Source: Tetracentron sinense (taxonomy: Eukaryota; Streptophyta; Magnoliopsida; Trochodendrales; Trochodendraceae). From it: a stretch of 64,000 nt of DNA. Location of the stretch: contig CM026560.1 in the NCBI GenBank assembly GCA_015143295.1, positions 8,062,501 to 8,126,500 of the forward strand, written 5' to 3'. The notes beneath the pieces were generated by a model. That model was given only the letters and a program-made list of their open reading frames with translations, was not told the DNA's origin and made no database searches. Below are positions 21,826 to 32,383 of the stretch, in pieces (the stretch's first letter is position 1; each line of letters opens with the position of its first letter). The position numbers were made by a program, and so were the translations under genes.

Positions 21826-22086
21826 TGCGATCGATCGCAAGTCAGGTGCGATCGATCGCATGCAAGCAAAATAGGTCCCAAACTCTCGAGGTCATATGCG
21901 ATAGATGGATCCCTAGGTGCGATAGATCCCAGGCATCTGCGATCGATCACAAGAATGTGCGATCGATCGCATGCAGGGGGAAATCAGACCAGAAATGTTC
22001 GGGTTCATGTGCGATAGATCGCATCTAGGTACGATCGATCGCAAGGACTTGCAATCGATCGTAGATAAGTGTGTGATCGATCGCAT
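21826..22086 (+). promoter_or_regulatory. Palindrome array in LTR B, TGC..GCA type (2 + 4 + 4)
   Basis: 14-mers start at 21826, 21847, 21897, 21918, 21938, 21958, 22010, 22030, 22050 and 22073. Three are exactly TGCGATCGATCGCA. Steps within blocks are 20-23 bp and between blocks about 50 bp. Confidence 0.85.
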
Positions 22087-23420
22087 GCGGTAGCAGATTC
22101 TGATATTGAGAGTTTTAACCCTTGATCTATTTGAGGGTTTTCATTTGGGGCTTTTGCTAACCTAGAGGAGAGGAAGAGAAGGGAGAGGAAAAAGGGAGTT
22201 TTCAAGAGGGTTTTGGATTAGAGTGAAGGATTAACTCCACTTTTCTTCCCCAAAATCTCAAGGTCTTCCTAATCCAAGCTCAAGCACCACATGGAGTTCT
22301 CCTCCAAGCTAGGCAACGCCTTCCACGAGCTACTTCAAGGGCTTTCTTCGCTCCATTGAGGTCGGTACCCTACACTACCCTCCTAGGTCATATTTTTATT
22401 CTTTCTATGTTTTCCCTAAATGTTAAACAAGATAATGAGAATGGATGAATGGGTGGAGATGTGTGGATGAGTAAGGGCGATTAGATGCCGTTGTGTATGT
22501 GTTGTGATGAATAAAATGGGAAGGGCATTGTACCAATAATGAACACACATGTATGTACGAGCTTAACCCACCTAGAAATCCAAGATTTAGGTATAAGCAT
22601 AATACACATACCAAGTGTTTGATGAAATGCCACAATGAAAAAGATGATGAATTGTTCATAGTAAATGCATGTGTGAATTCCTTTAATTTTAGAATAGCTT
22701 GTTAATAGTTTCAAAGCTCATTTATTTGATTGAATGAATTGTCAAATGCAATGCTTCCTATGCCAATGTCATCCTTAGTTGTACACGAATCCACGAGCAC
22801 GGCATATAGTCCACGAGTAAGATCTTCAAGCATTAAACACCATGTGTTGATTTCAAGGTTTTATTCCCGATTTACGAACACCACGACAATGCCAAACACA
22901 AGGTTGGTAATAGAGGTAGGGCATATCTTAAGATATGTTTTGCTTTGCTTTTGACACGAACAAGAAACCGCCACGCAAGAACACTCCATGTATGCATGTT
23001 CCATTTAATGCATTCGTTAAAGAGGGGTCTCCCCTCCCTCACAAGTTGCTTCTCATTTAGGAAGAGGGGCCTCCCCTCCCTCACAAGTAGCAAGATCATG
23101 TTTATTTTCCAAGCAAGCAATCATGATACATGACATGACACGCATGGCAAGCATGACACGCATGACAAGCATGACACGCATGATATAAGCATGGCATGAT
23201 ATGATATGATACAACAAGACAAGACACATGACAAGACAAGTTTTTAAGCACGAAAAGAGTATTTCAAATCAAGTCAAGCACATGAGTTTTTACGAGATTT
23301 CCGACTTTGATGTGATGCAAGCTTGAATTATTAACTGTTTCTTTCCTATTATGATATGAACTGCTTCCCGTTTTATGTTATTATTATTATGTTATGGCTG
23401 TTGGTTAGTGTTTAGTACCC

Positions 23421-23441
23421 GCTGAGTATTCCATACTCAGC
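23421..23441 (+). promoter_or_regulatory. Conserved LTR stem-loop, LTR B
   Basis: CTGAGTATTCCATACTCAG flanked by G and C: two 9-base arms that pair perfectly around TCC. This is the cleanest copy in the window. Confidence 0.65.
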
Positions 23442-23451
23442 CGTACTTCTT

Positions 23452-23565
23452 ATGTCAGCAGGTGATAGCAGAGCGGCTGCTCCTTTTGACGTCTGTGCTC
23501 CTGGCCCATGGGTGGAGGAGTATGTTGAGGAACCTGTGGAGGAGCCTCATGTCGATGGTTATTAG
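23452..23565 (+). CDS. Conserved short ORF in LTR B (37 aa)
   Basis: MSAGDSRAAAPFDVC, then PWVEEYVEEPVEEP and stop TAG. Same layout as in A with one fewer Glu in the core; the change is a clean codon loss, not a frameshift. Confidence 0.45.
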   Translation: MSAGDSRAAAPFDVCAPGPWVEEYVEEPVEEPHVDGY

Positions 23566-23869
23566 GTGGTAGATTCTAAGTGAAGGATTGTGGGTGAGCG
23601 TGAGAGTGATATTCATGTATTTTGGTGGGCCTGTCCACACCTTCTTTGTTTTGATTTTCCTTTTTGTATCAAACTGGGATCATGTATATATACATAGAGG
23701 TTTTGTTAGACTTCCGCTGTACCACGTTAGAGTATGCTTCCACTATTTTAGTCCTCTATTGTATATGCTTAGTATCTTTTGCAGGATGGTTTGCCAAGCA
23801 TGTCATGTAGGTCATGACAAGTCGTCCAAGATTCACTCTAACTCGTAGGGTGGGTTTTGGGTCACGACA

Positions 23870-24065
23870 CAAATGGTCGAGCAAGCCCTTATGGGTAAGG
23901 GTTTAACGCTTAAAAGACGAAAAAGCCCTTACTGAAATTTCTGCAAAAACGCAAAGACCGAGCGATCGGTGGTTATGACCGATTGATCAGTTGCCTACCG
24001 AGCGATCGGTGTTCTGACTGAGCGACCGATCAAAAGCAAGCTCTTTGGAAAAATTCCCCATACAA
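23870..24065 (-). mobile_element. LTR fragment joined to the pol of element C
   Basis: Minus-strand piece with four 14-mers (starts 23957, 23978, 23997, 24017) and the box (24041-24063). It matches the reverse complement of LTR H near 48600-48810 (e.g. ACCCTTACCCATAAGGG) better than C's own 5' LTR. RNase H sequence begins directly after the box. Confidence 0.7.
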
Positions 24066-25537
24066 CCACCTTCTTATGCTGCATAAGAACGCACCCAAGC
24101 CGACAAGTGAAGCATCACTGTATACTTTGAAGCCACCTCTCCGAGATGGAACTGTGAGAACAAGGGCAGTAGTAAGCTTCTTCTTCAACTCTAGGAAGCT
24201 TGCTTTACACTTCTCACTCCAAGTGAACTTAGCATTCTTTCGCGTGAAGTAGGTAAGCGGAGCCGCCAAGCTGAAAAATCCCTCCACAAACCTCCTGTAG
24301 TACCCTGCCAAGCCGAGAAAACTACGAATCTCGGTAACACTCTTCGGCCTCTCCCAATTCATCACTACCTCAATCTTTGCAAGATCGACTGAGATACCAT
24401 TGGCAGACACCCCATGACCAAAAAAAGACACCTTGTCCAGCCAGAACTCGTACTTGCTCAACTTACCATACAGGCTATGCTCTCGAAGAGTCTGCAATGT
24501 CAGGTGGAGATCTCTCGTGTGATCATCCCGTGTCTATGAATACACCAGGATATCATCGACGAACACAATCACACGCTGATCGAAAGACGATCTGAACACC
24601 CGGTTCATCAGATCCATGAATGCAGCCAGCGTAACCAAAAACTCATAGTGATCGTATCGGGTTCTGAATGCTATCTTCAGAATGTCTTCTTTCTTGATCT
24701 TCAACTGATGATAAGCAGATCGAAGGTCAATCTTTGAGAAAAACTTTGCACCCTTCAACTGGTCAAACAAATCGTCAATCCAAGGCAAAGGATAACGATT
24801 CTTTATAGTGACCTTGTTTAGCTGTCGATAGTCAATGCACATCTGCATCAACTCATCTTTCTTTTTCACAAAGAGTACCGGAGCTCCCCAAGGTAAGACA
24901 CTTGGTTGGACGAAGCCAAGGCCTTGCAATTCTTCCAATTGCTCCTTTAACTTTTTAAGCTAAATAGGAGCCATCCTATATGGAGCCTTAGAAATCAGAG
25001 CCATGCCTGGAGCTAGCTCAATCGTAAACTCGATTGCCCGATCAGGAGGTAATCCCAGTAAGGTCTCCGGAAAAACATCCATATACTCATACACAACCGG
25101 AATGGATGTAGAGTCTCGTACTTCTACACTCGTGAGACTGAGAGCTACAAAATGAGCAATGTCTCTCTTTTGAAGTCCCCTGAAATGAAACGGCTTCAAC
25201 CCCGCAGGTTTAAAGTTTACCACTTTCTCGAAACACGCCACCTGCCCATGGTGAGCTGAGAGCCAATCCATACCTAAGATAACATCAAAATCCCAATCTT
25301 GAAATCCTAGAATGATCATGTCGACTGGCAACTCATGCTGCATGACTTACACGCCACTGCCTAGATACACTTTATCTACCTCAACAGACTTACCCAATGG
25401 AGTCGAAATGGATAACTCCCGAGGTAGTGTACTTGGCTCAGACATAAAGCCTTCAGCAAAACTAGGCAAGACGAATGAATGATTGGATCCCGTGTCGATC
25501 AACACCAGTGCTAAACACTCATTTACTATCAATGAAC
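24066..25537 (-). pseudogene. pol: pol of element C: protease, RT, part of RNase H; broken
   Basis: Minus-strand exon 2 starts at 25537 after the intron-like segment. It has protease (VLIDTGSNHSF, GMDW), RT ([17 protein letters not shown]) and the first part of RNase H ([10 protein letters not shown]), after which a frameshift and the LTR junction end it. Stops occur near 25345, 24960 and 24535. An in-frame deletion near 24632 removes the SFGLTNAP part of RT seen in D. Integrase and chromodomain are absent. It is closely related to D at the protein level. Confidence 0.9.
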
Positions 25538-25681
25538 CTGAGAATTATAACTACCCAAGTTATAACATAACCTACATACCTAATACATGTTAATACACGC
25601 ATAGCAAACACCACATAGAATATATACATATAATACATCATGGCAACTCTAGAACTTTAACAATATCAAACTCGCATGTAC
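25538..25681 (-). other. GT-AG intron-like segment between gag and pol, element C (144 bp)
   Basis: Minus strand: GTGCAAG/GTACATGC ... AATTCTCAG/GTTCATT. The codons on each side (VVQ, G-S-L-I-V-N-E) match those at the A and D boundaries. Confidence 0.65.
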
Positions 25682-26911
25682 CTTGCACAACATCATCAGA
25701 TGCTTGTGCGTCTCGGTCAGTCATGGTAAATACCCTGCCATGATTAGCCTGACGAAGCTGCTAGGTGGGCAGCAAGGATTTGGAGGCCTGAGATGAAGAT
25801 CTCTGAAGTGAAGTCTGCCTGCCTGGAGGTCGGACTCCCTGTGGCCCAGTCTGTGATTGCTTGCATGGGCAATCCCGAATCACATGACCAACCTCACCCC
25901 AGTGGAAGCATCCACCTAATGATCTACAACAATCCCCAATCTTGTGCCAACGACCACACACGGCGCACTCCTCGAATGCCTACGATGTGGAGGAAGCTGG
26001 AGGTGTAACCCTCGTTGCCTGTGATGTCATAGGGCGTGGTGCCTGAGGCACAAAAGGAGGCCTCTGAGCCGACATCGGCTGAGAGAACTGATATGGTGCA
26101 GTCCTGGTCCTCATTTTGGACTGTGCAAACCACTAGACTGACCCCGGAACATGCTCCTGCCGAAGCCACTATCCCTTCTCCTGATAGACTCCTCTGCATT
26201 CTTTTCGGTGATCTTCGCCTTTCCCTCTATTTTCCTCCAGGATTCTACTTGGAGGATGGACACCCTATCACGGATGAACGCCTTCAGCCCCATCTCAAAT
26301 TTTCTAACCCACAGATCTTCAGTCTCGACCAGATTCGGGGAAAATCTTGACAACTCGGTGAACTTAGCCTTATACTCGGCTACGTTCATCGCTCCCTGCT
26401 CTAAGAGCATGAATTGCCTTGCCTTCTGTTCCCAGATAAACCTTGGAAAATACTGCTCACGGAAGGTTTCTAGGAACTCCGCCCATGTCCATGGTTCCCT
26501 TGCCTTCGTAATATCCCTCTACCTTTGGGCAACTCTCCACCAATGTTCGGCTTTACCTTCCATCACGAAGGAAGCCCATTCAACTCGTTGTTCCTCAGTG
26601 CATCGAAGAGCCCGAAAGGTCTTCTCCAACTGCATAATCCATGCCTCTGCCACCATTGTGTCCAGAGTCCCGTAGCATGTAGGAGGCTGTAGTCTCCAGA
26701 AAGCTTTAAGTCCCGCGATGTGATGCTCCGGCGAAGGCACAGGAGTAGTCGGTGGGGTAGGAGTAGCCACAACAGGTCTAGCCGCCAATAAAGTCGAGGT
26801 CTCTGCTATGAAATCCATAGCATTTGTGAAGTAAAGCGGCTCCTCCTCTCTCAGAACCTCACCCTTAGATCTCCGAGTATGGTAACCACGACCCCGATTG
26901 TCGCATCTCAT
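25682..26911 (-). pseudogene. gag: gag of element C, broken
   Basis: ATG at 26911 (MRCDNRGRG). The Gag domain is recognisable (AEAWIMQLEKTFRALRC, AEHWWRVAQR; then MLLEQGAMNVAEYKAKFTEL). A TAG stop at 26519 stands where D has CAG (QR-Q-R). Frameshifts separate the middle and the knuckles. The second knuckle has lost a zinc ligand (CFHWGEVGHVIRDC, Cys to Trp). Not functional. Confidence 0.9.
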
Positions 26912-27289
26912 GATGTAAAATCCTGAGATCAATTGGCAAAACATGAGTCTAACTTGGATACCAATCCTCACACAACATATAACAATTAAATAAACATGAA
27001 ATACTAATCCCCACATATAGTATACATCAAGTATACACATAATAATACCATTGTAACTTAGAGTTTTTTAGCATAACTAAGATCCTTGTGTTGGGCATCT
27101 ACCCTCTGGGATAAGACTAAGGACACAGTTTAAACACGACATCCAAACTAGGATCCTAGACCGACCTAAGGATTCGCTTGATACCGGTTATGTCATGGTA
27201 GCAAGCCTAACACAAACCAGTCCATCTGAGTTCTAAGTTCAACTCAGAGAACTCAGTTCCGCTTAGCCCAAGGAAAACCGATCCCTAGA

Positions 27290-27301
27290 GCTCTGATACC
27301 A
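27290..27301 (-). other. Primer binding site of element C (tRNA-iMet)
   Basis: Minus-strand TGGTATCAGAGC, four bases from the 5' LTR end. Confidence 0.9.
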
Positions 27302-27305
27302 AGTT

Positions 27306-29134
27306 TGTCGCGACCCAAAATACCCCTAGGAGTTAGGGATACTTTGACTCGTGACCGCCATATCATACCTCCCATATGATACATAAAGCACGCATAGCAA
27401 CTTGTCAAAGTACACAGACATACATAGCGGAAATGATTTAAACATATAGCAGAAGCAGAAAATATAATTAAACACTCCTATTCCTTGGTCCAAGTGTGAA
27501 CCAACAAAATACACCCCCATATCCATATCCAAAATGTGGAGTGGACAAGTCCCAATCTCACTTAACAAATGTCATATGTTTCTAAATGTGGTAATCAATA
27601 GAAGTCGAAGTCATGATGCCTATCTAGTGAGCCATCGTCCTGGTGGTGGTCTATAGAAGGCTCTGGGTCGAAGTATTCTTCCTCTATCCAAGGCTTCGTA
27701 CCATACAAATCAAAGGAACCCGAGAACCTGCCGATGATAACAAATATCGTCTGAGCGTGGAATACTCAGTGTATACATACTACTAGCAATGAAGTAATAA
27801 TATTATAGAGCATGCGAATCATAGAGACTAAAATCCTTAAAATACATTTAAGCGTGGAAACCGTGAAACAGTACATATAATGAAGTCCGAAACCAAAACC
27901 GTGTGAGTCATGTGATAATCATAGCCTTGTGAGTTCTTTGAGTTAAATTCATAGAGTTCCTTAGAGTCATTTATGATCCATAGAGACATAGAGCAATACC
28001 GTAGAGCATAACCATAGAGATCTTAGAGCAATTACATTTGTGATCCTTAGAGCTTGTAAACCGATCTTAGACATTATCATAGAGTTCTTATGAGTTTAAC
28101 ATGATCCTTACAGCTTGTGAACCGATCTTAGACAATATCATGGAGTTTCTTAAAAATCATCATGTGAGTCCTTTACTAAAAATCCTTTCTAGAACTTTAA
28201 GAAATCCATGGAAAAACCCCGGTTCAGGCGAGACATGAGAACATATGCGAGTAATCACATATTTAAACATCAAAAGCCCTTAGAGGCATTAAACTAAACA
28301 CATAGAGTGCATAATAGTGATAGCTTACATCCAAGTATAAAAACAACATTCACACACCATATCCAATCAAGCTTTATAGTATAGAATAATAAGAAGAACA
28401 TCATATGGTAACTGGTATCATCACAAGATTGGTAGTAGAATGTATCTACCTTGGTGAAATCAATGACTTTGATTCCAAGGGCTTGGAACAAGTGAGCACT
28501 TCGAGTTCTTTGTTAAGAAACACTAAAGAAGGGAAGATTTGATCTTCTCTTCAAGCTTGAGCAACTCCCTTAGCTTTCTCCTTCTTCTTCCTCTAAAAAC
28601 CCTCTCAAAATAAGCCTCAAGGGTTTCTGAAACCCTAAGGCACGAACTGAGCCTTTTATAGCCAAAGGGTGTTGGTTAAAGACTTAAAAACCTTAATGAA
28701 GAAAATCTGCGTAAAATCGATCAATCGGTGGTCAAGACCGAGTGATCGGTGGCTTACTGAGTGATCAGTGGTTTCGACAGAGAGATTGGTTGAAAACACC
28801 CTCTCTGACATTTTTCCCCATACAAAATAGCTAACCAGTCGACAGCTACCGAGCAACCGGTAGATGACCGGTCGATCGGTGTTTATCATCGAGCGATCGG
28901 TACTCCTCTGTTTTGCTGCAAAGCCCTATTTCCACTACATGGACCTTCTCTAATCCAATTCTAATACCTTTTATGCTTAAAACACACTCCTTTAGGCCAT
29001 ATAGACCTATCCACACATGTACACCATATATCCCAACATTTTCATTAGCATAAACCCATTAATGTACAAGACTACCTTGAACACTTTTCACTCACTATTC
29101 ACTACTTAGTGAAGTGAAAGTTCGGGGTTCTACA
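27306..29134 (-). repeat. 5' LTR of element C, minus strand
   Basis: 1829 bp, TGTAGAACCCC...GGTCGCGACA on the minus strand. It has a decayed palindrome module, a TATA box (TATAAAA, 28654-28660), the hairpin AGGGTTTCTGAAACCCT (28620-28636), a region of short GATCCTTAGAGCTTGTGAAC-type repeats, the stem-loop (27751-27769) and a PWIEEEY frame ending at 27595. Its insertion site lies in the env-like gene J. Confidence 0.9.
28716..28901 (-). promoter_or_regulatory. Palindrome module in 5' LTR of C, decayed
   Basis: 14-mers start at 28716, 28737, 28756, 28777, 28848, 28867 and 28888; box at 28801-28823. The steps, including the 71-bp one, are kept although many cytosines have changed (e.g. ACTGAGTGATCAGT). 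Confidence 0.8.
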
Positions 29135-29322
29135 ACTTTGATGTTTTTCTCATATGGTGCATTTTAACCTCCACACCCATTGATTTATCTTATATCATTG
29201 TCCATTATATGGATGATGCATTTAAAAGAAAGTTAGGGTGTCTCCCTTTTGGTCAAACCTTGTCCCAAATCTTTAGGCACTTCAATGTTCCTCTCTCTTC
29301 CCAATCTGACTTTGTCATAGCT
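29135..29322 (+). pseudogene. Env-like gene J, left fragment
   Basis: Open frame running into solo LTR I. It has a CLPFGQTLSQIFRHF stretch that matches in type the ALPFGSLITKLL motif of the SIRE env-like protein at 2042-3373. The upstream part was displaced by element C. The last five bases (TAGCT, 29318-29322) are the target duplication of I. Confidence 0.65.
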
Positions 29323-29576
29323 TGTCGTGACCCAAAATACCCCCTAAGAGTTAGGGATACTTTAGCTCGTGACTGCCGTGCCATACCATCCCATATGGCA
29401 CATAAGGCACACGTAACAACCTGTCAGAGTACACAAATTATACATAACGGAAACGATTTAAAAACAAATACTTCTATCGATTAGTTCAAGTCTGAATCAA
29501 CAAAATATATATCCAAAAGATTGAGTGGACAAGTCCCACTCACAACATAATCAAGTATCATCTCTTTCTAACATGG

Positions 29577-29717
29577 TCAAAAGAAGCCAAAGTCAGGCTG
29601 CCTATTATGCGAACCATCATCATGGTAGTGGTCCATAGAAGGCTCCGGGTCGTAGTATTCTTCTTCAACCCAAGGCTTTGAACCACACAAGTCGAAAGGA
29701 ACCCGAGCACCTGCCGA
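29577..29717 (-). other. Short LTR reading frame in I (no ATG), PWVEEEY core
   Basis: From TCG at 29717 to TGA at 29577: SAGARVPFDLCG, then PWVEEEYYDPEPSMDHY. Open throughout but lacking the ATG present in A and B. Codons for the core differ from A at most third positions. Confidence 0.4.
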
Positions 29718-30704
29718 TGATAACAAATATCAGCTGAGCGTGGAATACTCAGCGTATATATACTACTAACAACAAGCAATAATATCATGGAAGCATGCAA
29801 AACATGGAGACTGAAACCCTTAAAATAGATCGAGGCGTAGAAACCGTGAAATACCACGTATGATGAATACCGAAAACCAAAACCATGTGAGTCATGCGAT
29901 AATCATAGCCTTGTGAGTTCTTTGAGTCGTGTTAAGTTCATAGAGTTTCCTTAGAGTCATTTATGATCCATAGAGCCTTAGAGCAAGTACCGTAGAGCAA
30001 AACCATAGAGATCTTAGAACATTTACATTTTGTGATCCTTAGAGCTTGTACATCGATCTTAGACCTTATCATAGAGTTCTTGTGAGTTTAATATGATCCT
30101 TGGAGCTTGTGAACTGATCTTAGACAATATCATGGAGTTTCTTAAAATCAACATATGAGTCGCTTATTCAAAAACCCATTTTATAGCTTTGAAAAATCCA
30201 TGAAAAACCCGATTCATGCGAGACATGCGAAGCGTATGAGGATAATAGCATATTTAAACACAAAAGCCCTTAGAGGCATTAAACCAAACACATGGAGTGC
30301 TTAATAATGGTAGTTTACATCCAAGTATAAAATCAACATCATATACTACATCAATCTAAGACTCAAAGCATAGAATAAGGAGAACAATATATGGTGAACT
30401 AGCATTATCACAAGTTGGGTAGTAGAATGTATCTACCTTGGTGAAATCGAGGAATTCGATCCCAAATGCTTGGAACAAGTGAGAACTTCAAGTTCTTTGT
30501 TGAAAAATACCAAAGAAGAGAAGATTTGATCTCCTCTTCAAGCTTTTAGCAAACCCTAGCTTTTCTCCTTCTTCTCCTCTCAAACTCTCCTCAAAATTAT
30601 GCCTTAAGGGTTTCTGAAACCCTAAGGCACGAGCTGGGCCTTTTATAGGCAAAGGGGTGATGGTTAAAGACTTAAAAACTCTTAATGAAGAAAATCTGCG
30701 TATA

Positions 30705-30889
30705 ACCGATCGATCGATGGTTTGGACCGAGCGATTGGTGTTGTACCAAGTGATCAATGGTTTCAATTGAGCGATTGGTTGGAAAACACCTCTCTGGAAT
30801 TTTTCCCCATATAAAATCTTTGACCAGTCGACAGCTACCGAGCGATCGCTAGATGACCAGTCGATCGGTGTTATCACGGAGCAATCAGT
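30705..30889 (-). promoter_or_regulatory. Palindrome module in LTR I, decayed
   Basis: 14-mers start at 30705, 30726, 30745, 30766, 30837, 30856 and 30876; box at 30790-30812. Spacing is preserved, sequence partly eroded. Confidence 0.8.
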
Positions 30890-31131
30890 GCTCCCCTGTT
30901 TTTGCTGCAAAACTCTTTTCCCATTACTTGGACCTTCTCCAATCCAATTCTAACACTTTATACACTCAAAACACACTCCTTTAGGCTATATATACCCATC
31001 AACACATATACACAATATATCCAAACATTTTCATTAGCACAAACTCTCTAGTGTACAAGACTCCACTTGAACACTGTTCACACACTCTATTCACTACTTA
31101 GTGAAATGAAGATTTGGGGTTCTACATAGCT

Positions 31132-32357
31132 GATGACTCTTCTATTTATAGTAAAGCCCCCATTCAAAGAATGAGCTATATTTGGAACGAAACCCAGAAG
31201 GAGTGGACTCCCAAACCTTCCACCTCATAGTCCTCCAGTCTTCCTTCCTTTACTCCTCCTTCCATTCCTCCTCCATCTTCTGACCTCATTCCATCATCTA
31301 CTCCATCCATCCCTCCTACTTCTCCCTCAGTTCCCTCTTCTTCAGCAGTCTCAACAGTAAACTCAGCCTCAGCAGATGAGTTTCAGGCTGAGCAGCAGCC
31401 AGAGTTAGCTTCAGCTGATGAGCTTCAGGGTGAGCAGCAGCCAGAGCCAACTTCAACTGATGAGCTTCAGGCTGAGCAGCAGCCAGAGCCATCTTCTGAC
31501 CCCATGGTCTAAGTTTTTTGATGCTTGAGAGATTTTAGAGAGCTCTCATAGACAGGTATCTCCTCACCTTGAGGACCCTGGTTAGTTCTTTGAGGCTCCT
31601 AGCAGACCAGCTACATCTGAGGAGCAGATAAGTATCATGGTAGTCCAGATTGCCTCCATAGCTTCAAGTTTGGAGCAGTTCCAGCTGGAGATGAGGATGA
31701 GTTAGCTAAGATTTTAGGAGGAGATGAGAGCCTCTATGCTTTCCTTTATGGCTGAGACAAGAGCTAGCATAGCTGCCATCCAGTCAGAGACCAGGGAGTG
31801 CTTCCAGAGCCTCCTATCAGCTTCTTCGGAGAGATTTTCAATCATTGAGTCTGGGATGATCAGCATCCCTAAGGAAGTAAAGAGGTTGTCAGATTTTATA
31901 GAGCCAAGGTTGGCTGTGATTGAAGACTCCTTGGATGTATCCAAGAATATGGTAGACTTAGCTCTAGGCCTAATAGATAGAAAGTCTACAGATGCCTCTA
32001 AACAGAGTATTCAACTCAATGACCAAGATTGAAGCAACTGAGAAGCATCTTAAGTATCAAAATCCCATCATTGATAAGATGTCCTCCCACCTTGGCCAAC
32101 AGGAAAATGTTATGGTTCAAATGGCTAAGGAGGTGAATAAGGTCAATCATGAGATCTTTAAAGTAAAGCAGCAATCCTTTGGAGTCTTAAAGTCCAAACC
32201 GCCAAAATCCTCCAAACTTCACTCTATTCCTCTATCTTCAAATGAAGTCTCTAGCAGCAGCATTCCCAGTGAAGCTGAAGATGAAGATGAAAGTATGCCT
32301 CTTCTTAATTTTAGAAACACAGTTCTTGGGGGGCATACATTGAATCCCAAGATCTGA
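31132..32357 (+). pseudogene. Env-like gene J, right fragment
   Basis: Continues the frame of 29135-29322 after the TAGCT duplication. It reads on to an in-frame TAG near 31228, then a Pro/Ser-rich stretch, three copies of a 14-residue acidic Gln-rich repeat (31369-31494), and stop after SSDPMV. Further on, helical coiled-coil-like pieces in other frames (31724-32032, 31992-32357) resemble the C-terminal part of the env-like protein. Frameshifts and stops make it dead. Confidence 0.6.
31369..31494 (+). repeat. 42-bp in-frame tandem repeat in env-like gene J (3 units)
   Basis: Units at 31369, 31411 and 31453, each coding for S-A/T-D-E-F/L-Q-A/G-E-Q-Q-P-E plus two variable residues. Period 42 keeps the frame. 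Confidence 0.9.
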
Positions 32358-32383
32358 CTAAGATTCTAATTGATTTTATTTAA

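Larger units (their letters stand above)
21463..23869 (+). mobile_element. Gypsy LTR B, plus strand (solo or rearranged)
   Basis: 2407 bp, TGTAGAGCCCC...GGGTCACGACA. It has the U3 start AAGTTGAATCGTCAAAATCG, ten palindromes of the TGC..GCA type, short GGGTCTCCCCTCCCTC and ACACGCATGACAAGCATG repeats, a stem-loop and the PWVEEY ORF. No TATA box is obvious. Flanks (ATACTG before, CAAAT after) do not match, so a simple solo-LTR insertion is not supported. Confidence 0.85.
29323..31126 (-). mobile_element. Solo gypsy LTR I, minus strand
   Basis: 1804 bp, TGTAGAACCCC...GGTCACGACA on the minus strand, flanked by TAGCT (29318-29322 and 31127-31131). With no internal sequence, this is a textbook solo LTR left by recombination between two LTRs. 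Same family as the 5' LTR of C. TATA box (TATAAAA) near 30641-30647 and hairpin at 30607-30623. Confidence 0.95.

Noticed and set aside
21463..23869. LTR B as a clean solo LTR
   Set aside because: No target duplication: ATACTG before and CAAAT after do not match.
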